Assembly: GCF_002086795.1 (NCBI RefSeq)
Contig: NZ_MVIM01000002.1
Span: 248,001 to 312,000, forward strand
Reading direction: 5' to 3'
Source of the DNA: Mycolicibacterium tusciae
Lineage (GTDB): Bacteria > Actinomycetota > Actinomycetes > Mycobacteriales > Mycobacteriaceae
DNA: 64,000 bases
Positions 1-10,142 of the stretch are shown here, in pieces. Below the pieces are notes generated by a model that saw nothing but the letters and a program-made list of their open reading frames with translations, ran no database searches and was not told the origin of the DNA. Position 1 is the stretch's first letter, and each line of letters begins with the position of its first letter. The translations under genes were made by a program, and so were the position numbers.

Positions 1-1511
1 TCGGAGAACAGTGGCGCCGTACTGCCGATGGTGAAGAACGCGCTGCCGTCCTTCATGCCGGTCGCCGCCGCCGGCGGTCCGGTCAGCCGGCCATCGACGA
101 ACGAACCACCGGGTGCGGACACCGACGACACGTCGACCACCTGCGACAGTGCGCTCGCATACCGATCGAGTTCGGCCGGGGTCGCCCCCGCGGCGTCGGG
201 TATCACGACGGTGACATTGGTCGACGAGTCCACCGCGAAGTCATTTCGCAACTCATCACCGACCTCGCGCGCCGAGGCAGATTGCGGCAACACGCGATCG
301 TCGGGGAAGCCCCACTTGATCCCCAGGAAGGGTGCGCCGAGCAAGAGCAGCACGGTGACGATGATGAAAGCGACCGGAATCGACCGGCGCATAACGAATT
401 TCGTGCTGCGGTACCAGAACATCTGTTCGACGGGCTTGCGCACCGGATCGGGCCTGCCGAGGAGCCGGCGGAACAGCCGACGGGTGTCCAATGCGTCGAG
501 CCGGTCCCCGAGCAGGACTATCGCCGCGGGTGCCACCACGATCGCTGCCACCGCCGCGAAGGTCACCACGGCGATCCCCGCATAGGCGAACGACTTGAGG
601 AAGTACATCGGGAACAGCACCATCGCGACCATCGACAGCGCGACGGTCAGCGCCGAGAACAGCACCGTGCGACCGGCGGTCGTCATCGTGCGGACCAGCG
701 CCCGGTCCCGATCCGCACCGTCGGCCAGCTCGTCGCGGTACCGGCTGATGATGAGCAGTGTGTAGTCGATGGCGAGCGCCAAACCCATGGCGATGGTGAG
801 GTTCATCGCGAAGATGGACACATCGGTGACATAGGTGGTGGCACGGAGCACGGCCATCGATCCGAGGATCGCGAACCCGCCGACGGCCAGGGGCAGCGCC
901 GCGGCCAGTAGCCCCCCGAACACCCACACGAGCACGATGAAGCTCAGCGGAATCGCAATGGCCTCCATCATGAGAAGGTCTTTTTCGCTCTGCGCGTTGA
1001 TCTGGACGTAGGTCATCGCCACACCGCCGGCGCGCACCGTCACGCCGTCGCGGTCGTGGACCAGCCTGTCGGTGAGGTCCTTGGCGTGTTTCTGCGCGCC
1101 GCTCTCGCCTCCGGTGATGCCGGCGACGATCAGACCCGTCTTACCGTCCTTGCTGACGAGCGCCGGCACGGCCGACGGCGGTGCGGTCCAGGCGGATGTC
1201 ACTTGCGCAACGCTCGGGGATTCCTGCAGCTGCGTGACGATGTCCGCGGCCACCGCGCGCGCCGCCGGACTCTGGGCACTGGCGCTGTCGTCGGTGAGGC
1301 TGATGACGAGTTCCATGTCGCCCTGGCCGAACTTGTCGACCAGCAGCTGGGTCGCCTGCGCCGACTCCGAGGTGGGGTCCTGAAAGCCTCCGGCGGACAG
1401 GCTCTTGGCGACGGGAATGCCGAAAATCCCACACGCCAGCATGACGAGCGCCGCAATCGCCACGATGCGCCGTGGTGCCCTGATCGCCAACCCTGCGATG
1501 CGTTGAAGCAC
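1..1511 (-). CDS. MmpL-family RND transporter, C-terminal part beyond window
   Basis: N-terminal 503 codons of an MmpL (RND superfamily) inner-membrane exporter of lipids or siderophores; the gene runs off the left edge. The start is GTG at 1511, preceded by AGGAGG about 8 nt upstream. Visible are a first membrane helix at about residues 15-33, a periplasmic porter domain with a QDPTSESAQATQLL stretch, and a run of helices. The signature GLALAIDYTLLIISRYRDEL carries D249-Y250, the family's proton-relay Asp-Tyr pair. In M. tuberculosis, mmpL13 follows mcr and an SDR in similar order, so this may be its counterpart, but that is inference from context. It is divergent from a DoxX gene, with an inverted repeat between them. 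Confidence 0.9.
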   Translation of the reverse strand, partial: MLQRIAGLAIRAPRRIVAIAALVMLACGIFGIPVAKSLSAGGFQDPTSESAQATQLLVDKFGQGDMELVISLTDDSASAQSPAARAVAADIVTQLQESPSVAQVTSAWTAPPSAVPALVSKDGKTGLIVAGITGGESGAQKHAKDLTDRLVHDRDGVTVRAGGVAMTYVQINAQSEKDLLMMEAIAIPLSFIVLVWVFGGLLAAALPLAVGGFAILGSMAVLRATTYVTDVSIFAMNLTIAMGLALAIDYTLLIISRYRDELADGADRDRALVRTMTTAGRTVLFSALTVALSMVAMVLFPMYFLKSFAYAGIAVVTFAAVAAIVVAPAAIVLLGDRLDALDTRRLFRRLLGRPDPVRKPVEQMFWYRSTKFVMRRSIPVAFIIVTVLLLLGAPFLGIKWGFPDDRVLPQSASAREVGDELRNDFAVDSSTNVTVVIPDAAGATPAELDRYASALSQVVDVSSVSAPGGSFVDGRLTGPPAAATGMKDGSAFFTIGSTAPLFS

Positions 1512-1543
1512 GGCCCGACCTCCTGCTAGTTGGATACCGTCGA

Positions 1544-1564
1544 TAACTTACCAATGATAAGTTA
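1544..1564. promoter_or_regulatory. Inverted repeat, putative TetR-type operator
   Basis: Perfect inverted repeat TAACTTA-N7-TAAGTTA in the 151-nt divergent region between the MmpL and DoxX genes, 33 nt upstream of the MmpL start. Size and symmetry fit a TetR-family operator. The cognate regulator is not encoded next to it, so the assignment is inference. Confidence 0.5.
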
Positions 1565-1662
1565 CCGCTGCAAGGTGTCTCTTCCCTTAGGTACGACGCG
1601 GACCGATACCACGTTCAATGACTCCGCGATGAGATCCGTGGCCGCCGCCGGTCTATCGCTGT

Positions 1663-2205
1663 ATGACAACCTCGACCGCCGAACCGACCACCTCGAGCAC
1701 CACGCATTTGACCGATATCGGCCTGTTGATCCTGCGTATCGGGATCGGCGCGGCCATGCTGCACGCCGGCCTGCTGAAGGTGTTCAGGTTCGAGGCCACC
1801 ACGGGCTTCATGGAGGCGGGCGGGTGGACGCCGTCGACTTTCGCCGCGCTGATGGTGACGGCGACTGAATTACTGGGCGGGATCGGACTGCTCCTCGGCG
1901 CGCTGACGCCGCTGGCGGCATGCGCTGTCACCGCGGCGATGATCGACGCGTGGGCGGTGAACGTCTCGGCCGCCGAGGTCTGGACCGACCCGTTCAACGC
2001 ACCGTTTCTGATCGCGCTCGCCGGCACATCGCTGCTGTTCGCGGGGGCGGGCGCGTACTCGGTCGACGCGCGACTGTTCGGCAGGACCGTGTGGTCGGCC
2101 AGGATTGCGATCGGCCTCCTGATCGTGGCCATCGCGGCGGCTCTTTTCACCTGGGTTTTGCTCAACGGGACGAACCCAATCCACTTCGAGGCCCCGACCA
2201 GGTGA
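1663..2205 (+). CDS. DoxX-family membrane protein
   Basis: 180-residue integral membrane protein with four hydrophobic helices. The first carries the DoxX pattern (DIGLLILRIGIGAAMLHAGLLK) and the second a TELLGGIGLLLGALTPLAA segment. DoxX proteins are small quinone-associated or redox-linked membrane proteins, and some mycobacterial members work in thiol oxidant detoxification; nothing here fixes the substrate. The ATG at 1663 opens a Thr/Ser-rich 15-residue cytoplasmic leader. It is transcribed away from the MmpL gene and is followed at once by a large inverted repeat. A second, distant DoxX protein is at 18.5-19.0 kb. Confidence 0.85.
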   Translation: MTTSTAEPTTSSTTHLTDIGLLILRIGIGAAMLHAGLLKVFRFEATTGFMEAGGWTPSTFAALMVTATELLGGIGLLLGALTPLAACAVTAAMIDAWAVNVSAAEVWTDPFNAPFLIALAGTSLLFAGAGAYSVDARLFGRTVWSARIAIGLLIVAIAAALFTWVLLNGTNPIHFEAPTR

Positions 2206-2207
2206 AA

Positions 2208-2246
2208 CTTACCGACGGGTAGTGACGGACCCTACCCGGCGGTAAG
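2208..2246. promoter_or_regulatory. Long inverted repeat after DoxX gene (terminator or double operator)
   Basis: Arms CTTACCGACGGGTAG and CTACCCGGCGGTAAG pair at 14 of 15 positions around a 9-nt spacer, starting 2 nt after the DoxX stop. There is no T-run behind it. Each arm is itself close to a palindrome (TACCGACGGGTA, TACCCGGCGGTA), so two regulator sites in tandem are as likely as a terminator hairpin. It lies 48 nt before the small ORF at 2294. Confidence 0.5.
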
Positions 2247-2293
2247 AATTGCCACCGTTTTCCGAATCGTGACTCAAAGATTCCTTAATAGCG

Positions 2294-2443
2294 ATGGTTA
2301 CTGTTCAGTACATGTGGATCGACGACACCAGTGCTGATGTCATCAAGGTTGACTTCGAGGCGCTTTACCACGGGGATTTCCTGGTAGAGGGCGATACCTC
2401 GGAGCAGCTCGACGACGAGCACACCCTGCCCACCGCGGTGTGA
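2294..2443 (+). CDS. Unannotated 49-residue acidic small protein
   Basis: An open frame of 49 codons from ATG 2294 to TGA 2443, starting MVTVQYMWIDDTSADVIKVD and ending TLPTAV. It has about 12 Asp/Glu against a single Lys, no signal peptide and no membrane segment. I do not recognise a family. Support for its being real: it is isolated between an inverted repeat and a strong bidirectional terminator that begins 4 nt after the stop; the upstream stretch is AT-rich (CCTTAATAGCG just before ATG, a plausible -10 for a leaderless mRNA); and no other gene covers the segment. No Shine-Dalgarno is visible. A second ATG lies 6 codons in. Confidence 0.5.
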   Translation: MVTVQYMWIDDTSADVIKVDFEALYHGDFLVEGDTSEQLDDEHTLPTAV

Positions 2444-2446
2444 AAA

Positions 2447-2474
2447 AACGCGCGCCCTGAGGGCGCGCGTTCTT
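2447..2474. terminator. Bidirectional rho-independent terminator
   Basis: Perfect 11-bp stem AACGCGCGCCC / GGGCGCGCGTT with a TGA loop. It is flanked by six A on the left and TTCTT on the right, so it gives a T-tract on both strands. It serves the small ORF from the left and the nitronate monooxygenase operon from the right. Confidence 0.9.
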
Positions 2475-2536
2475 CCGCGACGGTTTGCCCCAGTGCGGGC
2501 CCATATCGCTGATTCCTGTGTTCTGAAAATCCCGTC

Positions 2537-4284
<1,748 letters not shown>

Positions 4285-4319
4285 TTACTCTGTTCCCTCT
4301 CTGTTGGAAAGACCCGGCG

Positions 4320-5423
4320 TCAAACCCAGTCTCGGAGTACGGCTTCGGTGTCGGCGCCAGCCGGACCCGGCGGCGTCGGGGTGGGCGGCACGCTGCGCGA
4401 GAACCGCGGCGCGGGCATCGGCTGCAGGTAACCGCCCTCGGCCGAATCGTCGCGGTAGAACGTGTCGCGCTCGGTGATGTGCGGTTCGGACTCGACCTCG
4501 CCGAAGGACAACACCGGCGTGACGCACGCGTCGCTTTCGGCGAACACCTTCGCCCAATGGTCGCGATCTTTGGCGGCGACGGCATCGGCGATCGCCGCGC
4601 GGAGTTCGGGCCAGCGGGCCATGTCGTTCTGGGCGGGCAGATCGGTGCCGTCCAGGCCCAGACCCTTGATCATCTCGGCGTAGAACTGCGGCTCGATCGC
4701 ACCGATCGCGATGTGCCTGCCGTCGGCGCACGTGTAGGTGTCGTAGTAAGGGGCGCCGCCGTCGAGCATGTTCACGCCACGCTCGTCCGACCACATGCCG
4801 TCCTGACGAAAGCCCCAGATCATTTGCGCCAGAACGCTGGACCCGTCGACCATCGCCGCGTCGACCACCTGACCCTTGCCGGACGTCTGGCGCTCCCACA
4901 GCGCCGAGAGGATCCCGACCAGCAGGAACATCGACCCGCCGCCGAAATCACCTGTCAAGTTCAGCGGCGGCACGGGCCGCTCACCGGCACGCCCGATCGA
5001 GTGCAACACCCCGTTGAGGGAGATGTAGTTGATGTCGTGGCCGGCCTGCAGCCGCCGCGGTCCGGTCTGGCCCCACCCCGTCATGCGGCCATAGACCAAG
5101 CGCTCGTTGACCTTCGCACAATCCTCGGGGCCCAAGCCCAACCGTTCGGTGACGCCGGGGCGCAGTCCCTCGATCAGCACGTCGGCCTTGGCGACCAATT
5201 TCAGCACCAGTTCGCGACCCTCGTCGGACTTCAGATCAGCGGTCACCGATCGGCGATTGCGCAGTGCGGTCTCACGTCGGGAACTCGGAATGCCGCCCAG
5301 CTTTCCCGGCCGATCGATGCGCACGACGTCGGCGCCGAGGTCGCCGAGGATCATCGCAGCGTGCGGACCTGGGCCGATGCTGGCCAGTTCGACGACACGC
5401 AATCCCTGAAGTGGTCCAGCCAT
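4320..5423 (-). CDS. mcr: Alpha-methylacyl-CoA racemase
   Basis: 367-residue CaiB/BaiF class III CoA-transferase fold protein. It epimerises 2-methylacyl-CoA esters so that branched and steroid side-chain acyl-CoAs can enter beta-oxidation. It starts [20 protein letters not shown], close to M. tuberculosis Mcr as I recall it. The catalytic triad is in place: H129 (in QAGHDINY), D159 (NLTGDFGGG) and E244 ([10 protein letters not shown]), a constant three-residue offset from the published H126/D156/E241. ATG at 5423 chosen; an in-frame TTG at 5429 has a better spaced AAGGG and cannot be excluded. First gene of an mcr-SDR-flavoenzyme operon, divergent from a crotonase. Confidence 0.92.
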   Translation of the reverse strand: MAGPLQGLRVVELASIGPGPHAAMILGDLGADVVRIDRPGKLGGIPSSRRETALRNRRSVTADLKSDEGRELVLKLVAKADVLIEGLRPGVTERLGLGPEDCAKVNERLVYGRMTGWGQTGPRRLQAGHDINYISLNGVLHSIGRAGERPVPPLNLTGDFGGGSMFLLVGILSALWERQTSGKGQVVDAAMVDGSSVLAQMIWGFRQDGMWSDERGVNMLDGGAPYYDTYTCADGRHIAIGAIEPQFYAEMIKGLGLDGTDLPAQNDMARWPELRAAIADAVAAKDRDHWAKVFAESDACVTPVLSFGEVESEPHITERDTFYRDDSAEGGYLQPMPAPRFSRSVPPTPTPPGPAGADTEAVLRDWV

Positions 5424-5474
5424 GCCCAATTACCGCCCTTCGTCCGACTAACCCTGTCGACGCCGACATAGCTT

Positions 5475-5490
5475 ACTTGTATAACCAAGT
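5475..5490. promoter_or_regulatory. Inverted repeat between mcr and crotonase
   Basis: ACTTG-N6-CAAGT (spacer TATAAC) in the 89-nt divergent promoter between mcr and the crotonase gene. It is a plausible TetR/GntR-type operator that could control both sides. It does not match the KstR or KstR2 consensus. Confidence 0.4.
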
Positions 5491-5512
5491 GCTTCGGTCC
5501 TAGGGTGCAGCC

Positions 5513-6334
5513 ATGACAACCGTCGACTCGAGCGCGCAGACCTACAGCGGTATCGACGACCTGTCCGTCGACCTGGTCGACGGTGTGCTGTCGCTGACCA
5601 TGAACCGGCCGGCAAGCCTGAACTCGCTGACCAAACCGATGCTCGCCACCATCGCCGACACTCTGCAGCGAGCGGCGGGTGATGCCCGTGTCCGCGTGGT
5701 GCGAATCGGCGGGGCAGGGCGCGGCTTCTCGTCCGGTGCGGGCATCAGCGAAGAGGACCACGCCAATCCCGATGCCACCGGCACGCCCGCCGATGTGCTC
5801 GACGCCGCCAACAGCGCAGTCCGGTCGATTGTGAACCTCCCGCAGCCGGTGGTCGCCGTCGTCCAGGGGCCCGCGGCGGGCGTCGGCGTGTCTCTGGCCC
5901 TGGCCTGCGATGTCGTATTGGCCTCGGAGAAGGCGTTTTTCATGCTGGCCTTCACCAAGATCGGCCTGATGCCCGACGGCGGCGCTTCGGCGTTGATCGC
6001 CGCGGCCGTCGGTCGTATTCGCGCCATGCGGATGGCTCTGCTGGCCGAGCGCATTCCGGCGTCCGAGGCCTACGAATTCGGGTTGGTCACGGCGGTACAT
6101 CCGGTCGAGGAGTTCGACGCCGAGGTCGACAAGGTCATCGCGGCGCTGGCCAGCGGACCGCGGGTGGCGCTGCGGTTGACCAAAGACGCCATCAACTCCG
6201 CGACGCTCACCGAACTCGAGGCGGCGCTCGAACGCGAGAAGGTCGGCCAGCTGTCACTGCTCGACTCGGGCGACTTCCGCGAGGGCACCAAGGCGTTCCA
6301 GCAGCGCCGGCAGGCGAATTTCACCGACTCCTAG
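5513..6334 (+). CDS. Crotonase-fold enzyme, enoyl-CoA isomerase-like
   Basis: 273-residue crotonase-superfamily protein. The oxyanion-hole segments RGFSSGAGIS and GPAAGVGVSLALACD are present, so it binds acyl-CoA. Both glutamates used by true enoyl-CoA hydratases are replaced (Ser in GVGVSLALACD; Phe in LAFTKIGLMPDGG). Instead it has an Asp in KIGLMPDGG, as in PaaG-like delta-isomerases. I therefore expect isomerase or another activity rather than hydration. ATG 5513, divergent from mcr; M. tuberculosis has two crotonases (echA10/echA11) beside mcr, from memory. Confidence 0.85.
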   Translation: MTTVDSSAQTYSGIDDLSVDLVDGVLSLTMNRPASLNSLTKPMLATIADTLQRAAGDARVRVVRIGGAGRGFSSGAGISEEDHANPDATGTPADVLDAANSAVRSIVNLPQPVVAVVQGPAAGVGVSLALACDVVLASEKAFFMLAFTKIGLMPDGGASALIAAAVGRIRAMRMALLAERIPASEAYEFGLVTAVHPVEEFDAEVDKVIAALASGPRVALRLTKDAINSATLTELEAALEREKVGQLSLLDSGDFREGTKAFQQRRQANFTDS

Positions 6335-6384
6335 CACAGAAAAATCGGTGGACTCGGTCACCTCTGATCGGCGACCATCGGTTG

Positions 6385-7668
6385 GTGAGTACGCAATTCG
6401 AGATTCAGCCGGTGCGCGACGCCGGTGGATGGCGCGTGCTCGCACCGTTTCAGATCCGCGAGTACCGCCTGCTCATCGCGGCAGTGACGCTATCGATCTT
6501 CGCCGATGGCATGTTCGCCGTCGTGCTTGCCCTACAGGTCATCGAGCTCGACAACAACCCGGTGTCGTTGTCGATCGTGATGACGTGCTTCGGCGCCGCT
6601 TTCGTCGCGTTCGTTCTGGTCGGCGGTATCACCGCGGACCGGATGAACCAGCGCAAGATCATCATCGGCGTCGAGACGGTGAACGTCGTGGCGGCATCAA
6701 CGGTCGCAGCCCTGGGACTGCTTGGCGCGCTGCAGGTCTGGCATCTGGCCCTCGCGGCCACCGCAATGGGGACCGCCGCCGCGTTCTTCTTCCCGGCATA
6801 CAGCGCGATCCTGCCGAGGATCCTGCCCGCCGAACAACTGTTGGCCGCCAACGGTGTCGAAGGCGTGGTGCGCCCGGTGTTCCAGCGCGCGGTCGGTCCG
6901 GCCGTCGCAGGCATGTTGATCGGTGCGACCTTCCCAGCGGTGGGTTCTGTCGTGGTCGCCGCACTCTTCGCTACCGGCCTCCTCCTGCTGATCGCGACGA
7001 GGCCGGCGGCGTCGACGCCGCTACAGGATCCCAATGTCGAACGCGCGCACGTGTTGCGCGATCTGCGGGACGGCCTCGTGTTCATGCTCCACACGCCGTG
7101 GCTGCTGTGGACGCTGCTGTTCGCGAGCATGTTCGTGCTCGTCGTACTCGGACCCATCGAGGTGCTGCTGCCCTTCATCGCCAACGACCGGTTCGACGAC
7201 GGCGCGCGCATGTACGGCTTCATCCTGGCGTTCTTCGGAATGGGCAGCGCCCTTGGCGCGCTTGCGGTGTCCTGGGGCCGACTGCCCCGTCGCTACCTGA
7301 CGGTAATGATGGCGATGTGGGGCCTCGGCTCCATCCCATTGGTGGTCGTCGGCTTCACGTCGTCGTTCGCATTGATGGCAGTCGCGACGTTCGTCGTCGG
7401 TGTCACCGACGGTGCGGGAATGGTCATCTGGGGGACCCTGCTGCAGCGCCGGGTACCCACCGAGATGCTGGGCCGGGTGTCGAGCCTGGACTTCTTCGTC
7501 TCGCTGGCGTTCATGCCGGTATCGTTTGCGATCGTCGGCCCGCTGTCGAAAGTCGTTACGATGCAGACGATTTTCCTAGTGGCCGGCATCGCTCCGGTGA
7601 TATTGGCGGCCATTGCGTTGGTTGCGGCCAAGATGCGTCAGGACGAGCTGGCGCACCCATTGCGCTAG
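6385..7668 (+). CDS. MFS transporter (MFS_3, enterobactin-exporter-like)
   Basis: About 427-residue protein with 10-12 hydrophobic helices, a cytoplasmic loop GGITADRMNQRKIIIG between helices 2 and 3 (the MFS motif A region) and the overall pattern of DHA-type exporters such as EntS. Substrate unknown. GTG at 6385 is taken as start; a TTG codon directly upstream is in frame, and neither has a clear Shine-Dalgarno. It shares a 4-nt CTAG stop overlap with the convergent CPBP gene. Confidence 0.85.
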   Translation: MSTQFEIQPVRDAGGWRVLAPFQIREYRLLIAAVTLSIFADGMFAVVLALQVIELDNNPVSLSIVMTCFGAAFVAFVLVGGITADRMNQRKIIIGVETVNVVAASTVAALGLLGALQVWHLALAATAMGTAAAFFFPAYSAILPRILPAEQLLAANGVEGVVRPVFQRAVGPAVAGMLIGATFPAVGSVVVAALFATGLLLLIATRPAASTPLQDPNVERAHVLRDLRDGLVFMLHTPWLLWTLLFASMFVLVVLGPIEVLLPFIANDRFDDGARMYGFILAFFGMGSALGALAVSWGRLPRRYLTVMMAMWGLGSIPLVVVGFTSSFALMAVATFVVGVTDGAGMVIWGTLLQRRVPTEMLGRVSSLDFFVSLAFMPVSFAIVGPLSKVVTMQTIFLVAGIAPVILAAIALVAAKMRQDELAHPLR

Positions 7669-8387
7669 ACGCCGAAAAGGGGCGGCAGTGCCAGCACCAT
7701 GACCAGTCCCCAGAAGAAGTGGGTCAGCATCGGTGCGAGCACTCCCCCGGTGATTCTGCGCTCGAATGCGCACACGGTGCCGAGCACGATCGCCGCAAAA
7801 CCCAGCATCGGGTTACCGGTCGCGACGCCCGTCGCGATCACATACAACACCGTCGACACCAGCACCGCATGGAACCGTCCGAGCGCGGTGTAGAGAGCGC
7901 CGCGGAAGAACATCTCCTCGGCCACTCCGTTGATGACGGTGATGAACGTGACCAACAGCAGTGGTCCATAGTTGGCGAATTCCAGCACCTGGGTGATGTA
8001 TTCGCGCACGGGAGGAATCTCGCGGGCGATCAATCCGCCCGCGATGAACACGGCTCCGAGCAATAGGCCCACCGCGGTGCCGGTGATCCAAGGGCGCTGG
8101 TTGCGGCCACGGAACCGAATGCAGCCAAGGTGCAGCGGGCCCGACAACAACGCGCCGAGCGCCCACACCGCGGCCAGCGCCAGCGTCAGCCAGTAGAACG
8201 AGGCGTCTCCGGGCGGTCGGGTCAGTGAATAGCCAAGCAGCACAGCGCCGATGACCAACACGATCGCGACGATGACGCGTCTGCGGCGAATCAGGCTAGG
8301 TGGCTCGTGGTGCGGTACCGGGCAGGTACCGACGATGTCCCTGACCTCGGCCAACCATCGCGGCCGAGTTTCGGGTGATTGGGTCAC
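7665..8387 (-). CDS. CPBP-family intramembrane metalloprotease
   Basis: 240-residue membrane protein of the CPBP/ABI (Rce1-like) family with about seven helices. The glutamate motif is GVAEEMFFRGALYTALGR (EExxxR) and the later His is in PMLTHFFWGLV. Bacterial members are glutamate-type intramembrane proteases or function in self-immunity and protein modification. GTG start at 8387 overlaps the stop of the upstream NAD(P)-binding protein by 4 nt (GTGA), so the two are co-translated. Its stop shares CTAG with the convergent MFS gene. Confidence 0.85.
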   Translation of the reverse strand: MTQSPETRPRWLAEVRDIVGTCPVPHHEPPSLIRRRRVIVAIVLVIGAVLLGYSLTRPPGDASFYWLTLALAAVWALGALLSGPLHLGCIRFRGRNQRPWITGTAVGLLLGAVFIAGGLIAREIPPVREYITQVLEFANYGPLLLVTFITVINGVAEEMFFRGALYTALGRFHAVLVSTVLYVIATGVATGNPMLGFAAIVLGTVCAFERRITGGVLAPMLTHFFWGLVMVLALPPLFGV

Positions 8388-9529
8388 GCCGACTTCACCT
8401 TCGGGACAAGGCCGATGGCGGTGTCCAGTCCGGTGCGCACAGCCGCGGCGAGGGGTCCCGGCACGACGCCGATCAGGCCCAGCGCCGGTCGCGCAAACGA
8501 CGGCGTGATGTGGCTGGCCAGTTGCCGAATGCGGAAGGTGTCACCGCCCGCCCAGACCGGGTCCGTGTCGGCGAGATGGTGCGGGTCGGCGAGTGCGTCG
8601 ACGGGTTGCGGTTTGCGGCTCTCGAGAGCCCTGGTGATGGCCTCGTCAATCCCAACGAGGCCATCGGGCGGGTCGGGCACCAAGTCACGAAGGCCGTTCT
8701 CGGAGGCCATCATCGGATGATCGAGCGACTCCACAAGATCCGAGGCCAGGCCGCCTGGCACCGGCAGCACCGCCGATGTCACCAACGACACCAGCCCGAT
8801 ATCCACGCCGTTGACCGGCAGTTCGGCCCGCCATTTGCCGGAGATGCGTGCGCACGTGCGGAGCAGGTCAGCGTAGGAGGACGTCTCCGGACCGTGGATG
8901 TCGTACGCCCCGGCAGGAACCTTCTCGTCCGCGGCGGCGACCAGGTAGTAAAGGACATCCTGTATCGAGATCGGGTCGATCGGATTGACCGACCACCCCG
9001 GCATCGGCATCAGGAGGAACCGGTCGGTGACATAGCGCAACATCTCGAACGACGTCGAGCCCGACCCGATGATCATCGCCGCGCCCAGCCAGACCACCTC
9101 CGGTCCGCCATCCACGCGGAGCGCCTCGGCTACTTCGGCCCGGCTGCTCAGATGCTCGGAGAGATCGTCGTCGTCGGGAACGAACCCGCCCAGGTACACG
9201 ATCCGGCGAACGCCGGCGTCCTTGGCCTCGTTCGCCACATTGGCCGCCGCACGGTTATCCGCCTCGCGAAAGCCCGGCTGCCCGATGCCGTGCACAAGGT
9301 AATACACGACGTCCACGGGTCCGGCGGCGGCGAACGCGTGCCGCGCCGACTCCTGGTTGTGGGCGTCCAGCGCCACCTCGGTGACCCGGTCGTGCCAGCC
9401 GAACTTGGCCAGCCGCGCCGGGCTTCGGGTGGCGGCGACGACGTCGTGGCCCGCGTCCAGCAGGGCGGTGACGAGCCGCGATCCGACATAGCCGGTGGCG
9501 CCGGTAACCAGGATTCGCAATTTGCTCAC
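8384..9529 (-). CDS. NAD(P)-binding atypical SDR / epimerase-like protein
   Basis: 381 residues. N-terminal Rossmann domain with GATGYVGSRL (residues 10-19) and an NmrA/SDR-a5-type sequence; the catalytic YxxxK of classical SDRs is not obvious, so it may be a redox sensor or reductase of unknown substrate. The C-terminal 130 residues are helical. GTG start at 9529. First gene of a two-gene unit with the CPBP protease (4-nt overlap). Confidence 0.75.
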   Translation of the reverse strand: MSKLRILVTGATGYVGSRLVTALLDAGHDVVAATRSPARLAKFGWHDRVTEVALDAHNQESARHAFAAAGPVDVVYYLVHGIGQPGFREADNRAAANVANEAKDAGVRRIVYLGGFVPDDDDLSEHLSSRAEVAEALRVDGGPEVVWLGAAMIIGSGSTSFEMLRYVTDRFLLMPMPGWSVNPIDPISIQDVLYYLVAAADEKVPAGAYDIHGPETSSYADLLRTCARISGKWRAELPVNGVDIGLVSLVTSAVLPVPGGLASDLVESLDHPMMASENGLRDLVPDPPDGLVGIDEAITRALESRKPQPVDALADPHHLADTDPVWAGGDTFRIRQLASHITPSFARPALGLIGVVPGPLAAAVRTGLDTAIGLVPKVKSA

Positions 9530-9574
9530 CGTACGGCTGTACCCGGAGTGCGCGGGAACGCAACCTGCTCGCGC

Positions 9575-10111
9575 TCAGCTGTTGTTCGCGTCACGGTGCA
9601 GCTCGATGAGTGCCTGATACACCTGAGCATTGTGCCGGTTGTGCGCCACTTCGGCGTCGCTGAGATCGCGCCGCGTCTTGCCGGGCACTCCGGCCACCAA
9701 CGACCGCGGCGGTACGACGAAGCCCTGCGGCACCAACGCGCTGGCGGCGATCAGCGAGCCCGCGCCGATCTTGGCGCCGTTGAGTATGACCGCTCCCATC
9801 CCGATGAGACAGCCGTCTTCGACCTCGCAGCCGTGCAATACGGCGTTGTGCCCGACGCTGACGTTGGCGCCGATGCGGACTGGAAAGCCGGGGTCGACGT
9901 GGATCGTGACGCCGTCCTGGATGTTGGTGCCCGCGCCGACCTCGATCGGTTCGGCCTCGGCCCGAAGTGTCGCGCCGTACCAGACACTGGCACGGGCACC
10001 GAGCGTCACCTGACCGATCAGGCTCGCATTGGGCGCGACCCAGCTCTCGGCGTGCAGCGAGGGCGCACGCCCCCGGATGGGCACGATCAGCGGCTCAGGC
10101 ATGCGCGACAT
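9575..10111 (-). CDS. Gamma-carbonic-anhydrase-like left-handed beta-helix protein
   Basis: 178-residue hexapeptide-repeat (LbH) protein of the gamma-carbonic anhydrase / PaaY family. The three zinc-ligand histidines are recognisable: H71 (TIHVDPG), H88 and H93 (GHNAVLHGC), with the HxxxxH spacing of the archaeal Cam enzyme. Members are trimeric; some hydrate CO2 and others are thioesterases (PaaY). ATG at 10111, with a second in-frame ATG three codons on; no Shine-Dalgarno, so perhaps leaderless. It is divergent from an SDR with a palindrome between. Confidence 0.85.
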   Translation of the reverse strand: MSRMPEPLIVPIRGRAPSLHAESWVAPNASLIGQVTLGARASVWYGATLRAEAEPIEVGAGTNIQDGVTIHVDPGFPVRIGANVSVGHNAVLHGCEVEDGCLIGMGAVILNGAKIGAGSLIAASALVPQGFVVPPRSLVAGVPGKTRRDLSDAEVAHNRHNAQVYQALIELHRDANNS

Positions 10112-10116
10112 CGTAA

Positions 10117-10131
10117 GTCACGGGGCGTGAC
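10117..10131. promoter_or_regulatory. Palindrome in divergent promoter
   Basis: Perfect GTCACG-GGG-CGTGAC inverted repeat in the 31-nt gap between the gamma-CA-like gene and the SDR gene. The SDR is followed by a TetR regulator, which could bind here and control both directions. Inference from position and symmetry only. Confidence 0.4.
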
Positions 10132-10142
10132 ATATTGACGGG

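Noticed and set aside
1..927. Long plus-strand and alternative minus-strand frames opposite the MmpL gene
   Set aside because: They are Arg/His/Pro-rich antisense shadows of a clearly conserved membrane transporter.
5475..5490. KstR2 or KstR site upstream of mcr
   Set aside because: ACTTG-N6-CAAGT lacks the AAC-NN-GTT core of KstR and the CAAG-NN-CTTG core of KstR2. Kept only as an unassigned inverted repeat.
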